Positions 7,698 to 17,129 of a stretch of DNA of 64,000 bases are shown piece after piece; position 1 is the first letter of the stretch, and each line of letters begins with the position of its first letter. The position numbers and the translations under genes are program-made. A model generated the notes under the pieces. It made no database searches, was not told the origin of the DNA, and saw nothing but the letters and a program-made list of their open reading frames with translations. Source of the DNA: Pseudomonadales bacterium (GTDB lineage: Bacteria > Pseudomonadota > Gammaproteobacteria > Pseudomonadales > Azotimanducaceae); NCBI GenBank assembly GCA_024234635.1, contig JACKNX010000014.1:52295-116294 (forward strand), written 5' to 3'.

Positions 7698-8033
7698 CCG
7701 GCGGCTGCCGAGGTCGCAGCGAGTGCCCGTCACGGAGCGCAGCCCGAACGCGCCGGGAGAAACGCGGCGACGGAGGCACGTCGGCAACGTCGGCGCGGGC
7801 TGGGAGGGACACTTCCAGCACCGGGCCGGCTCGCCAGCCAACACACGCCAGACACTTGCTTTCCGCCGGCGATCCGCCAGGAATTCGTCATCAGGGTGTA
7901 TAAATTAACACCGCACTTTTTCGTTGCTGCCTGTAATAGTGCCTGGACAGGGAGCGTGGTGTTTGGCAGGGACGCCACCTGCCATCTGCAGGTTCGGAAA
8001 GAACAGGAGCACAGGAAGAGGAGGTCGTCGGGC
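7698..8033 (+). promoter_or_regulatory. leader/promoter region of the DyP-P450 gene
   Basis: A 336-base gap with no supported gene. Its only AT-rich patch, GTGTATAAATTAACAC at 7896-7911, contains a TATAAAT -10-like box and has partial dyad symmetry (GTGT...ACAC ends), which could be a promoter or an operator for the neighbouring Crp/Fnr protein. A strong AGGAGG ribosome binding site lies at 8019-8024. The promoter call is tentative because no -35 at proper spacing is clear. Confidence 0.35.
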
Positions 8034-11000
8034 GTGCCGGCATCAACGGAACTGCGAAGCCATAGCCTGGCCGGGCCTTCTGAACTTGTCCTGCTCATGC
8101 CGATCAAGCAGGGGCTGGTGGATTGCCAGGACACCGTCACGTATCTGAGTCGCCTGAAGACGGTGGCGCAGGTATTCGACGATCTGCGGCGGGCCAGCCG
8201 GGAAAGCCGGCTGGTTCAGCCGTTTTCCGATGTTGTTGATCGCATCCGCACGATTCATGGCGTGCATATCGCCGTGGTGGACACGCGGCGTGCCATTCTG
8301 GCCGTGAGCTTCGACCAGGCCTGGGAGCCTTACATCCGCGTCATCTGGAAGGATATCGGCCGTCTGCTCGATACCATCCTGTGCAATTGCGAAGGATATT
8401 CGGGGGTCGGTTCCACGGAACAGGGCTACGAACAGTTCGTGGCCTGGATCCGCAAGTATCAGATCGAGAGTTCGACCTTCTATCTGACCGGTAGCAGAAC
8501 GGTATCCGATGTGCTCATTCTCGAGCAGATGGAGCGCCGGGTGCGGCGCGGCGAAACCGGCGTGCTGAACGACCTGGCGAGAATGGCCGTCGAGACCCCC
8601 GAAATGGTGGCGAGTGCGCGTCGGTCACACATGCTGGCTACTGAGCCGGGCGAGTTCTACAAACTGGGTGTGAAGGCGATCTACGCCTTCCACTCACTGA
8701 CCAGCCTGTATCCGCAGGACTCGTACGATCATCAGTTTCTGATTGATACCGCGCGCCAGGTTCTCAGCGAATTTCCACCACGCAGTGCGTGGGCGGCGCA
8801 GCAGCCGGCGCTGGCGGCCACCTTTGCCGCGGAAATCGACTGGTTCGAGAGGTATGTGTACGCACGCACCTATCCGGCGCCCGGCGCGGCGCCAGAGAGC
8901 CTGAGCGATGACGATGTACAGGGCGGAATCCTGCGATCGTACGAGGCAAACTACGGCTGCCTGATGTTGTTCTCGCAGGAGAGCCCGCAGGCGGCAAGAC
9001 AGTTTCTTCGCGACTTCCGTGCCCAGGTGACCACGGGCGCCCACGAAAGCGATGATGGCATCTACCGCAACCTGGCCTTTACGTTTCAGGGGTTGCAGCG
9101 GCTCGGGGCGGACGATGACCTCCTCGCCGCGATGCCCAAGGAGTTTCGCGAAGGCATGAGTGCCCGAGCCGGGCTGATCGGCGATATCCGCGGCAACCAC
9201 CCCGATCAGTGGCGCCTGCCGCCGAGGAACTGGCCTGGTGGCAAGGCGCAACGCGGATCGATATCGCTGGATTCCGTCGATCTCCTTGTGACAGTGCGCC
9301 TGCGTGTCTCCCCACGGCTGCTGCAGCGTGAACTGACGCAGGTGCCCGAAGCCCTCGCCGAAGTCGAGCGCATAGCCAGCCTGGCAGCTCGCGGCTATCG
9401 GCTGCTGTCGGTCCAGGCCATGCACAAGCGGCCCGGTGGCAAGGAACATTTTGGCTTCAAGGACGGTATCAGTCAGCCTGCCGCGGTTCGCATGCCCAAG
9501 GATCCGTGGGAGCCGGATGACGTGGCACTGGGCGAGCTGTTCCTGGGCTATGCCAACGATCATGGTGATACCGGGGGCGCCGTTCCGGGTTTGCTGAAGA
9601 ACGGCACGTTCATGGTGGTGCGCAAGCTGCAACAGGATGTAGGGGCCTTTCGTGAGCGCGTTGGCGCGGTTGCCGCCGCGCTTGGCTGGCGCGAGGAACT
9701 GGTGTACGCAAAACTCATGGGGCGCTGGCGCAGTGGTCATTCCCTGACCCGTCCCCGTGTCAGTTCCACGAGCAACAACTTCAGCTACGCGGGTGATCCG
9801 GTCGGCGAAATCTGTCCGCTGCAATCCCATGTTCGACGGGCCAATCCCCGGCGTGTGGCACCGACTCCTCGCATCGTTCGCCGCGGCATGTCGTATGGCC
9901 CCGACTTCGACACCGATCCGGAAGCAGATCGGGGGTTGATGTTCGTCGCGTACAACGCAAGTCTCGCGGAGCAGTTCGAGGTCATTCAGCGCTGGGTCGC
10001 CGGTGGCAACAGCAATGACCAGTTCAGCGGCCAGGACGATCCGGTACTGGGTGTGCCGCAGGAAGGAGTCAGTCGGGACCTGCTGATACCGACGCCCCGG
10101 GGCGGTTTCGCGACGCTGGAGCTTGGTGACAAGCCGTTCGTTACGCTCGAGTGGGGCATGTATGCCTTCGTGCCCGCGCTTCGCACGCTGGACGCACTCA
10201 TCCGCTCGCCGGCGCCAGGTCAATCGGATGCACAACTGGTGCAACGCGGGAAGCGTTTGCTGTTGGCATTGGATGCCGTGCGAAATCCCGCTGAGCGGTT
10301 TGTCGCCTTCAAACAGGTGCTGGAAGAGCGGGACACGATGGACTCCGGAGATACTGACGCACTGTGGGCGGCGATCCGGGTCTGCCATGACGGTGTCTAT
10401 GATCCAGGTGTTCCGGAGTTCGGTGTTCTGGTTGGTGGCGAGGCGCTGGTCAATGAAGTACTGGGCGATGGCGCGCGGTTTTCCGTCAGCGCCTACCGGG
10501 AGCGGCTGCCCAACTGCCTGGGCGATCAGTACCTGGCGCTCGATCCGCCAATGCATGGCCCCGCGTCCGCGGCAGCCAATGGGGTGTTGCGCGATGTCCG
10601 GCTTGAGCCGGCCTTTCAGTGCGCGTTCCAGGCGGCGGAGAAACTTCTGGCGCAGCTCGGTCTGATCAAGGGTGACGTGGACATCCCGCTGCCGAAGTAC
10701 GTGGATCTGGTGCTCGCTACGGTATCCCGGTACTGGCTGGGGATACCGGATCAGTCCCTGGACCCCGCCAATGCGCATCAGCCTTTCTTCGTTCATGCGG
10801 GTGGTTCGCCGTTGCATGATCCCCTGGTTGGTGTGACCGAGGCGCACTGCCCGTTACACATCCTGTCCACCTCCCGCTATGTGTTCCAGCCCGCGCCTAC
10901 GCAGGCCGTGGAGAAGGCGGCCGTAAGCGAAGGCCGATTGTTGCGGCAACAGGTGCAGTTGTACGTGGCCAACGCAAGAATGAACGGGGGGCTGCCTCGA

Positions 11001-11549
11001 CTGGCGGCCAGACTTGTGACCCCGAATATGACCGATGACCAGGCTGCGCGCATGCTGCTTGCCGCGTTGCTGGGCTTTCTACCGACCGTGCAGGGCAATG
11101 CCCTGACGGTGTTGCGGGAGTGGATTCGCACAACGGACTTCTGGCGTATTCAGGACAGTTACCTGCGCGCGGTGGATCAGAGTGGTTCCGTTGCCGTGGC
11201 GGCGATGGAAGCCGTGATGCCGGAAATCGAGAAGACACTCCGCCAGCGCCAGGTGCCCTGGATGATTCACCGTACTGCCACGCAGGATCTGACACTGGGC
11301 GGTGTGGCCATTGCCGCGGGTACGCGTGTTTCCCTCGGACTCGGCAGCGCCGTGACGGAGTCGGGAAGGCTTGATCCCATGTTTGGCGGTGCATACGGGC
11401 TGGCAACCCACGCCTGCCCTGGTCGTGAAATGGGCCTCGGCTCGTTGCTGGGACTTGTGACCGCGTTGCTGAACATCGATGTCGGCACGCTGCGTTCGAC
11501 GCCTTCCGATCTTGCGCTGCGCGTACAGTTGCATGAGGCGTCCGCGTAG
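8034..11549 (+). CDS. DyP-type peroxidase / cytochrome P450 fusion
   Basis: A 1171-residue protein joining two heme enzymes. GTG at 8034 is chosen because AGGAGG ends nine bases before it. Residues 1-280 hold an N-terminal domain (HGVHIAVVDT near 75) resembling segments found ahead of some peroxidases. Residues 290-700 are a DyP peroxidase: VQGGILRSY opens it, GFKDG at 474-478 carries the catalytic Asp477, His599 in SHVRRANP is the proximal heme ligand, and RRG at 616-618 the distal Arg. Residues about 740-1171 form a P450 domain: LDPPMHG at 836-842 and the heme-thiolate loop FGGAYGLATHACPG with Cys1128. The I-helix Asp/Thr pair is absent and the K-helix ExxR reads EKTL, so ordinary monooxygenation is doubtful. 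No redox partner gene is adjacent. The substrate is unknown. Confidence 0.9.
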   Translation: MPASTELRSHSLAGPSELVLLMPIKQGLVDCQDTVTYLSRLKTVAQVFDDLRRASRESRLVQPFSDVVDRIRTIHGVHIAVVDTRRAILAVSFDQAWEPYIRVIWKDIGRLLDTILCNCEGYSGVGSTEQGYEQFVAWIRKYQIESSTFYLTGSRTVSDVLILEQMERRVRRGETGVLNDLARMAVETPEMVASARRSHMLATEPGEFYKLGVKAIYAFHSLTSLYPQDSYDHQFLIDTARQVLSEFPPRSAWAAQQPALAATFAAEIDWFERYVYARTYPAPGAAPESLSDDDVQGGILRSYEANYGCLMLFSQESPQAARQFLRDFRAQVTTGAHESDDGIYRNLAFTFQGLQRLGADDDLLAAMPKEFREGMSARAGLIGDIRGNHPDQWRLPPRNWPGGKAQRGSISLDSVDLLVTVRLRVSPRLLQRELTQVPEALAEVERIASLAARGYRLLSVQAMHKRPGGKEHFGFKDGISQPAAVRMPKDPWEPDDVALGELFLGYANDHGDTGGAVPGLLKNGTFMVVRKLQQDVGAFRERVGAVAAALGWREELVYAKLMGRWRSGHSLTRPRVSSTSNNFSYAGDPVGEICPLQSHVRRANPRRVAPTPRIVRRGMSYGPDFDTDPEADRGLMFVAYNASLAEQFEVIQRWVAGGNSNDQFSGQDDPVLGVPQEGVSRDLLIPTPRGGFATLELGDKPFVTLEWGMYAFVPALRTLDALIRSPAPGQSDAQLVQRGKRLLLALDAVRNPAERFVAFKQVLEERDTMDSGDTDALWAAIRVCHDGVYDPGVPEFGVLVGGEALVNEVLGDGARFSVSAYRERLPNCLGDQYLALDPPMHGPASAAANGVLRDVRLEPAFQCAFQAAEKLLAQLGLIKGDVDIPLPKYVDLVLATVSRYWLGIPDQSLDPANAHQPFFVHAGGSPLHDPLVGVTEAHCPLHILSTSRYVFQPAPTQAVEKAAVSEGRLLRQQVQLYVANARMNGGLPRLAARLVTPNMTDDQAARMLLAALLGFLPTVQGNALTVLREWIRTTDFWRIQDSYLRAVDQSGSVAVAAMEAVMPEIEKTLRQRQVPWMIHRTATQDLTLGGVAIAAGTRVSLGLGSAVTESGRLDPMFGGAYGLATHACPGREMGLGSLLGLVTALLNIDVGTLRSTPSDLALRVQLHEASA

Positions 11550-11756
11550 CCGGACTGAACCGGTTTCACCCCAGATCCGGGCTCGCATCTGAAGTGCCCG
11601 GATGCGCTATGGTTCGCCCGGCGATCGTGGGGTGAGTCGGACGGTCGGACGAGGATGCCTGGTTGATGTGCGTGCGCCCGGGCAAGCGATGGCAGTTGCG
11701 TGTGCGTTCCTGTTGAACGGTGGGTTGCCGGTTGCAGCGCGGGAAGCTTGTCGGCG
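11550..11756. other. convergent intergenic region
   Basis: About 200 bases between the convergent DyP-P450 and cyclase/AAA genes. I saw no strong terminator hairpin with a T-tract and no gene. Confidence 0.4.
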
Positions 11757-14750
11757 TTACAGACGCAGCAGAAGTCTTTGGGCGCGATCGGCATGCCATG
11801 GCATCTGCAGACCGGAGAACGCTTCTTTCGATCGTGCCGCGAGTTTCCCGGCGTCAGCCGCCTCGCCCCGGTTGGCAAGGCAGACGGCCTGCTTGTAGTC
11901 GATGAGCGCCAGTTCCCGCCGGGAATCACGCTGGCCCGCAGCGCGTCGGGCTGTTTCAAACCATCGTCTGGACTCGTCACCGGTCGACAGCGCGGCCTGC
12001 ACGCAGCAGGCAGATGCCTCACCCAGGCAGTCGAACTGTTTTGCGCGGTGTAGCGCCGCCTCCGCAAAATGCAGGGCCTCGCTCGTGCGACCTGTTTCCA
12101 GCAGCACTTCGGCCAGACGGCCAAACTGCATGGAAATCCACAGACGCATGTCATGACCTTCAATCCAGCCCAGCCCCGTCTTCATTGCGTCGGCGCCATC
12201 AGCATCGCCGAGGTGCGCGCCGACGTATCCGAGCAGCGCCTGGGCCATGGCCGTCATGTAGCGGCTGCCCACGCGATCGGCAAGACCGGCGGCACGCAGG
12301 GAGCTCTCACGCGCCTGTTCCCAGAGCCCTTGCCAGGACTGTACCGTTGCCTGCATTTCGAGAACCGACAACAGAACTTCGTGGAATCGGTTGCTGAGCA
12401 GCGTGCTGGCTTCCGTGAAATCGGCATAGGCGAGATCGAACTGACCCCGGTCGCCCAGCAGCATGCCCCTGCAGGCCAGGCCATAGGCATAAGCGGCGCT
12501 GGTTCGCGGGTTATCGCAGTAGGGGCGCTGGGAGCACAGCGCCGCATCCAGAAATTCGATCGCCTCGTTGTACCGACCCATGGCGGAGTAGGCCTGGCCC
12601 AGCGTGGAATCGATCTGCGCCCTCAGACCCGCCCGTGATGATGTTGCCGCCAGTTTTCTGGCATCCAGCGCATGCGACACTGCTTCCGTGGCGTTTCCAA
12701 GCAGATAGTTGGCGTGCGCCAGCTGGTACTCCGCTTCGATCAGCGCGTCCCTGTTGCCGATGGACAGCATGGATGCGCGCACCTGGGTAAAGATGTCCAC
12801 CAGCACGTTCTGCGCATCGAAGTTGCTGGCTGCGCTGAGTCGCCTTGCCAACTCCAGTCGCTCGCGATCGATCGCTTCGGCAGCGGGCAGACGTTCGAGC
12901 GCTTCGAATGCCAGTTGATACTGGGCGCGTGCCTTGTCCAGAGCGAGCGCGGCCATGGCTTCGTCGCCTCCGCGGATGGCATGCCGTGCGGCATCCTCGA
13001 AGTCGTGCGCGCCCATGCAATGGATGGCCATCGGTTGCGAAATGTCTTCGCCGGTGGTTGCTGCGTGTTGCAGGAGCGCGCGGCAGATGGCTGCGTGCAG
13101 GCGTCGGGCTTCGGCCGCGCCGGTGGACTCCACCACGATGTCGCGGGTCATGCCATGCTTGAAATGCAGTGCGCCGCGCTGGCTGTCCAGGTAGAGCAGG
13201 TCTTCGTCCGATATCTGGTTGAGTTCCTGAGCCGTTACTGAACGGCCCAGACTGGTTTCCAGCAGCTCCAGCGGCGCATCCTTGCCAATAAGCGCGGCGA
13301 GCCGTACGGTCTCGGCGGCTTCGGCCGGCAGCTTCTCAAGGCGACTCTGGATCAGGCTTTTGATGTGCAACGGTATCCAGCCCGTTTCGATGCTGGCCGG
13401 CGCGCGCCGTGTGAGCTCGGCGGCGGCGTTGAGCGCATGGCACAGCTCCTCCGCGAACAGTGGATTGCCTCCCGCGGCATCGACGAGCTGCGCGCATACG
13501 TCATCCGCCATGCCGGGCCGCAAGGTGCGGACGAGAACCTGGGTGTCGGTCGTGACGAGAGGCTCCAGCGTGATGACGTGCGTGCCCGGGTTGTTGCCGA
13601 TGACCGACGCCTCACGCGAGGCGAACAGGAACAGAACCGCGCCGAGATTGCGAGTCCTCAGGTCGGCGAGAATTCTTCGGCAGGCATCGTCGGCCCACTG
13701 CCAGTCATCGACAAAGACGATCAGAGCCTGTCGCTGCGACAATGCGGCAAACAACGCTGCCAGTGCTTCAATCACTTCGTCGAGCGGCGGGCTTTCGATG
13801 CCGCCGGTCAACACGCCCTGCAGTCTGGTCGTCTCCTCCTGGCTGAGAGGACTGCCGTGTGGAAGCGGCGTGAATGTCTCGTTCTGCATCGCTGCTTTCA
13901 ACCATTGCCGGATGGGTTGCAGCGGCTCGGCTTCCAGGAACGACTCACAATGTGCTTTCAGTAGCAGGGCGTCGGATTGATGGTCGAGGAATTCATTGGC
14001 CAGTCTTGTTTTCCCCAGACCCGGCGCGCCTACAAGCCAGACCTGTTGTTGAATGCCGGAAGCGGCGTGCGCAGCGACCGCGCGCAACCTGGCAAGGTCC
14101 TGGTCACGTCCTATCAGCGGCGCCAATCCACGGAGCCTGCGCGCTTCGTAGCGGGTGGCAATGTCATGGTGACCCGCGACCGCAAAAATGCGCAGGGGCT
14201 GGGCCAGTCCTCTAACCGTCAATGGGTACGATGATGTCTTGCGAAAGAAGTGGTGATCGGTTCCGAGCGCGTTTTCGGTAACCAGTATTTCTCCGGGTCC
14301 GGCTCGCGCAGACAGGCGGGCGGCGATATTCGGTGCATCGCCAACCAGGACGTGCTTGCCGGTGACGTCGTCCCCCGGACCGACGAGAACCGTGCTGGCG
14401 TGTACGCCGGAGTGCAGATGCAGCCTGCCAACCTTTGCCGGTACGGGAAGACTGGCCACCCGCTCGTTCAGTTCCAGTGCCGCGCTGACTGCCCGACGAC
14501 CGTCATCGGGGTGAGCCTCCAGCCCGAAGACCGCAAGCATGCCATCCCCCTGAACCTGCTCGACGATGCCACCGAAGCGCGTGATGACATCCGCGAACAC
14601 CGTTTTCAGGTCGGACAGGATTCCGGCGTACAACTCCCACTCGAGCGATGCGGTGAGATGGGTGGAATCGGAGAGATCGGTGTAGAGAACGGTGAGCTGA
14701 CGGCGTTGCGCCGCAGGCCCGTTCGGCCCCCCTTGATCCTCCCCGGACAT
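11757..14750 (-). CDS. class III nucleotide cyclase / AAA ATPase / TPR signalling protein
   Basis: A 997-residue multidomain regulator. Residues about 18-190 are a class III adenylyl/guanylyl cyclase homology domain with both metal-binding aspartates in place (Asp25 in YTDLSDST and Asp69 in QGDGM), so it may be active. A STAND/AAA-type NTPase follows, with Walker A GAPGLGKTRL at 241-250 and Walker B LIVFVDDWQW near 345. The last 400 or so residues are TPR-like helical repeats (LARRLSAASNFDAQN, ALGQAYSAMGRYNEA types). This is the common cyclase-AAA-TPR architecture of myxobacterial and gammaproteobacterial signalling proteins. It has no DNA-binding domain. It is convergent with the DyP-P450 gene; a cyclic nucleotide made here could be read by the Crp/Fnr protein at 7005, but that is only inference. 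Confidence 0.88.
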   Translation of the reverse strand: MSGEDQGGPNGPAAQRRQLTVLYTDLSDSTHLTASLEWELYAGILSDLKTVFADVITRFGGIVEQVQGDGMLAVFGLEAHPDDGRRAVSAALELNERVASLPVPAKVGRLHLHSGVHASTVLVGPGDDVTGKHVLVGDAPNIAARLSARAGPGEILVTENALGTDHHFFRKTSSYPLTVRGLAQPLRIFAVAGHHDIATRYEARRLRGLAPLIGRDQDLARLRAVAAHAASGIQQQVWLVGAPGLGKTRLANEFLDHQSDALLLKAHCESFLEAEPLQPIRQWLKAAMQNETFTPLPHGSPLSQEETTRLQGVLTGGIESPPLDEVIEALAALFAALSQRQALIVFVDDWQWADDACRRILADLRTRNLGAVLFLFASREASVIGNNPGTHVITLEPLVTTDTQVLVRTLRPGMADDVCAQLVDAAGGNPLFAEELCHALNAAAELTRRAPASIETGWIPLHIKSLIQSRLEKLPAEAAETVRLAALIGKDAPLELLETSLGRSVTAQELNQISDEDLLYLDSQRGALHFKHGMTRDIVVESTGAAEARRLHAAICRALLQHAATTGEDISQPMAIHCMGAHDFEDAARHAIRGGDEAMAALALDKARAQYQLAFEALERLPAAEAIDRERLELARRLSAASNFDAQNVLVDIFTQVRASMLSIGNRDALIEAEYQLAHANYLLGNATEAVSHALDARKLAATSSRAGLRAQIDSTLGQAYSAMGRYNEAIEFLDAALCSQRPYCDNPRTSAAYAYGLACRGMLLGDRGQFDLAYADFTEASTLLSNRFHEVLLSVLEMQATVQSWQGLWEQARESSLRAAGLADRVGSRYMTAMAQALLGYVGAHLGDADGADAMKTGLGWIEGHDMRLWISMQFGRLAEVLLETGRTSEALHFAEAALHRAKQFDCLGEASACCVQAALSTGDESRRWFETARRAAGQRDSRRELALIDYKQAVCLANRGEAADAGKLAARSKEAFSGLQMPWHADRAQRLLLRL

Positions 14751-14941
14751 GGGTAATCCAACCCCTTCTTCTTATGCTGAGCGCTGGGGATTCTGGACCA
14801 AAGTGGCGGTATTTTCACCGACCCCGGTGAGGCCGCAATTCGGCCGTGGTGGGAGGGTGCGGATGCCAACCACTGGCGGCTCCCCGGCGGGCGCCGGCTG
14901 GGTGCGGCTCCAGTTCTCCCGGGTGGCGTTGCATTGCCGCG
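14751..14941. other. intergenic region between cyclase/AAA gene and kdpE-like gene
   Basis: About 190 bases of GC-rich DNA with no gene. It contains GC-rich inverted segments near 14880-14900 (CGGCTCCCCGGCGGGCGCCGG) that could fold at the 3' end of the kdpE-like message; no T-tract. Confidence 0.35.
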
Positions 14942-15628
14942 TCAGTCGCGGTGCGACACGAACCGGTAGCCGACCCCGGCTTCGGTTTCGATGTACCGGG
15001 GTGCCGTCGGGTCGTCACCCAGCTTGCTGCGCAATCTGCCGATGAAGATCCGCAGGTAGTGGGTGTCATGCTGGTGGTGTGGTCCCCAGATCTCCTTGAG
15101 TAGCTGCTGCTGCGTGACCACGCGGCCGGGGTGCTGAATGAGGCAGCGCAGAAGTTCGAACTCCTTTCGCGACAGGTGAATATCTCCACCGTCGAGCGTC
15201 ACACGGTGGTCCAGCAGATCAACGGACAGATGATCATCGCTGTAGCCGGTTGCCGGCACCGCTATGCGGCTGAAAGTACGCAGCGTCGCGCGGACGCGAG
15301 CGAGCAGTTCGTTGGCACTGAAGGGCTTCTGTACGTAGTCGTTGGCGCCGTTGTCGAAGGCGGCAACCTTGTCGCGTTCGGACTCGCGAACGGAAAGCAC
15401 GATTACCGGCCCGCGGTAGAACTCCCGAAGTCGTACGAGCAGATCCTGGCCGTCGAGATCGGGCAGTCCAAGGTCCGTGATCACCAGGTCCGGTTCGTGG
15501 AGTGCCGCCTGCTGCAGACCGAGTCTGGCATCCTCCGCCTCGAGCACGTCGTACGCCTGCGATTCCAGGCAGATGGTGAGAAAGCGGCGAATCTGCGGTT
15601 CGTCGTCGATGACGAGCACTCTGGTCAT
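14942..15628 (-). CDS. kdpE: KdpE-like OmpR-family response regulator
   Basis: A 228-residue response regulator. The receiver domain has the acidic pair in VIDDEPQIRRFL, the phospho-acceptor Asp52 in ITDLGLPDLDG, the switch residues in VLSVRESERDK and Lys in VQKPF. The C-terminal winged helix (LSRKEFELLRCLIQHPGRVV, then HYLRIFIGRLRSKLGDD) is of the KdpE/OmpR type, where the family text HDTHYLRIFIGRLR is a KdpE hallmark. It overlaps the histidine kinase stop by 4 bases (ATGA). In classical systems KdpE activates kdpFABC; here no kdpFABC is present and the operon begins with trkH, so trkH is the likely target. This regulatory target is inference. Confidence 0.9.
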   Translation of the reverse strand: MTRVLVIDDEPQIRRFLTICLESQAYDVLEAEDARLGLQQAALHEPDLVITDLGLPDLDGQDLLVRLREFYRGPVIVLSVRESERDKVAAFDNGANDYVQKPFSANELLARVRATLRTFSRIAVPATGYSDDHLSVDLLDHRVTLDGGDIHLSRKEFELLRCLIQHPGRVVTQQQLLKEIWGPHHQHDTHYLRIFIGRLRSKLGDDPTAPRYIETEAGVGYRFVSHRD

Positions 15629-17070
15629 TCCTCCTCTCCCGTGTCGGTGTCCGGTTCCCGGGAGAGCGGCAGGCTCATGCGCAGACAGGCGCCCCGGCCG
15701 GACGGTGGCTCGACCGCGGCGATCGTGCCACCGTGTGCCTGCAGGATTGCCCGGCAGATGGTCAGACCCAGGCCGGTGCCTTTCATGTAACGGTCGCCCT
15801 GGGCGAAGGTCTGGAACATGTCGAATATCCGCTCCCTGTCCTCGGTCGGAATACCGGGTCCTTCGTCAGTGATCTGCACAACAAGTGTGTCGTTCACGGT
15901 GTCGGCCTCGATATGGATCGTGCCTTCCGTGGGCGAAAAGCGGGCGGCATTCTCCACGACATGAAACAGCGCCTGTTCCATCAGCGCAGCATCGACGTGC
16001 AACAGGGGCAGGCTGACGGGGAGGCGCAGATCCACGTGGACCGTCTGCAACAGCGGCCGGGCACGGCGCAGAACGGCGCTCACCAGGTCATCCGCACCAA
16101 TCCACGCGAGATCCAGATGCGGCTCGCCGTAGCCGAGCCGGGTCATGTTGAGCAGTTTCTGAATATAGCGATCCAGTCGCAGGGCTTCGCTCAGGGTGCT
16201 GTCCAGCAGTTCGGCGGATTGCGCCGGTGTCAGGGCCTCCTTCAGATCGATGAGGCTGGATACGGCGCCGATCATCGTGGCGAGAGGCGTGCGCAGATCG
16301 TGTGATACCGACGACAGCAGGGTGGCGCGCAATTGCTCGCGTTCCTTGTTGAGGGTTTCGACGGAAAGCGAATCCGCCAGTTGCACACGGGCCCAGGACA
16401 GGCGTGCCAGATTGGTCAGAACCTCCACGCGTTCGCGGTGCCAGTCACTCACCGGCTCCCTGGCGGTGAGCCGCAGTATCGCCGCGGGCTTGCCGGTGGA
16501 ATCGGTGAACACGACGTTGATGCCGGCAGGGTCTTCGATCCAGTGCATCTCACGTGGGCTCAACAGTCCGCTCTGCAGGCCCGAGGTATGTGTCACATCC
16601 CGCACGTACCAGCCCAGGGTGGCCTCCAGCCGGTCACGGAGAATGGCGACGATTTCGCTGCCGCTGGCGCAGGCCGACAGATCGCGTGAACAGGAGATCT
16701 GCTGGTCACGCCAGGATTCGCTGGCCTTGAGCGCCGTTACCTGTTCATGCATGCGGGCGGTGCGATGACCCGCCACGAGGGCGACGAGCGCAAACAGGGT
16801 TATCGTGAGGATTTCCTCGCGGTGCATCATCGCTAGCGAATAGCGTGGCTGGGTGAAAAAGAAGTTGTACGCCAGGAAGCTGAGCAGGGCGCAAACCATG
16901 GCGGGCGCGGTGCGTGTGTTTGCGGCCGTCAACAGCACGGCCGCGAGATAAACCAGTGTCAGGTTGCTGACCGGCAGCCAGGGGGCGAGCACCAGCGCCA
17001 GCCCGGTGGCCAGGAGTGGGGCGAGCCAGGGCAGGGTGAATGTCAGCAGTGCTTGTCGGGAGATGCCCAA
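15625..17070 (-). CDS. KdpD-like sensor histidine kinase lacking the N-terminal KdpD/Usp domains
   Basis: A 481-residue membrane histidine kinase. It opens directly with the four-transmembrane DUF4118 module (about residues 8-105, ending FFFTQPRYSLAMMHREEILT), then a GAF-like stretch (about 125-230), the HisKA helix with His257 in SVSHDLRTPLATMIG and a HATPase domain (NAARFSPTEG, DEGPGIP, GTGLGLTICRA). Full KdpD is about 900 residues because it carries a cytoplasmic KdpD sensor domain and a Usp-like domain with a Walker motif; both are missing here, and no in-frame remnant is seen upstream of 17070. It is placed between trkH (59 bases upstream) and the kdpE-like gene, so it likely senses potassium or ionic stress for a Trk transporter. 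Confidence 0.88.
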   Translation of the reverse strand: MGISRQALLTFTLPWLAPLLATGLALVLAPWLPVSNLTLVYLAAVLLTAANTRTAPAMVCALLSFLAYNFFFTQPRYSLAMMHREEILTITLFALVALVAGHRTARMHEQVTALKASESWRDQQISCSRDLSACASGSEIVAILRDRLEATLGWYVRDVTHTSGLQSGLLSPREMHWIEDPAGINVVFTDSTGKPAAILRLTAREPVSDWHRERVEVLTNLARLSWARVQLADSLSVETLNKEREQLRATLLSSVSHDLRTPLATMIGAVSSLIDLKEALTPAQSAELLDSTLSEALRLDRYIQKLLNMTRLGYGEPHLDLAWIGADDLVSAVLRRARPLLQTVHVDLRLPVSLPLLHVDAALMEQALFHVVENAARFSPTEGTIHIEADTVNDTLVVQITDEGPGIPTEDRERIFDMFQTFAQGDRYMKGTGLGLTICRAILQAHGGTIAAVEPPSGRGACLRMSLPLSREPDTDTGEEE

Positions 17071-17129
17071 CGGTTATCCAGGGCCTGTGTTCAGTCACGA
17101 GGGAACAGGGACGTGAACAGTACCACTGC

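Noticed and set aside
8694..10847. 717-codon open frame on the minus strand inside the DyP-P450 gene
   Set aside because: It lies fully antisense to a gene with clear peroxidase and P450 motifs; its own translation is rich in Arg, Gln and His with no family text. High GC keeps the antisense frame free of stops.
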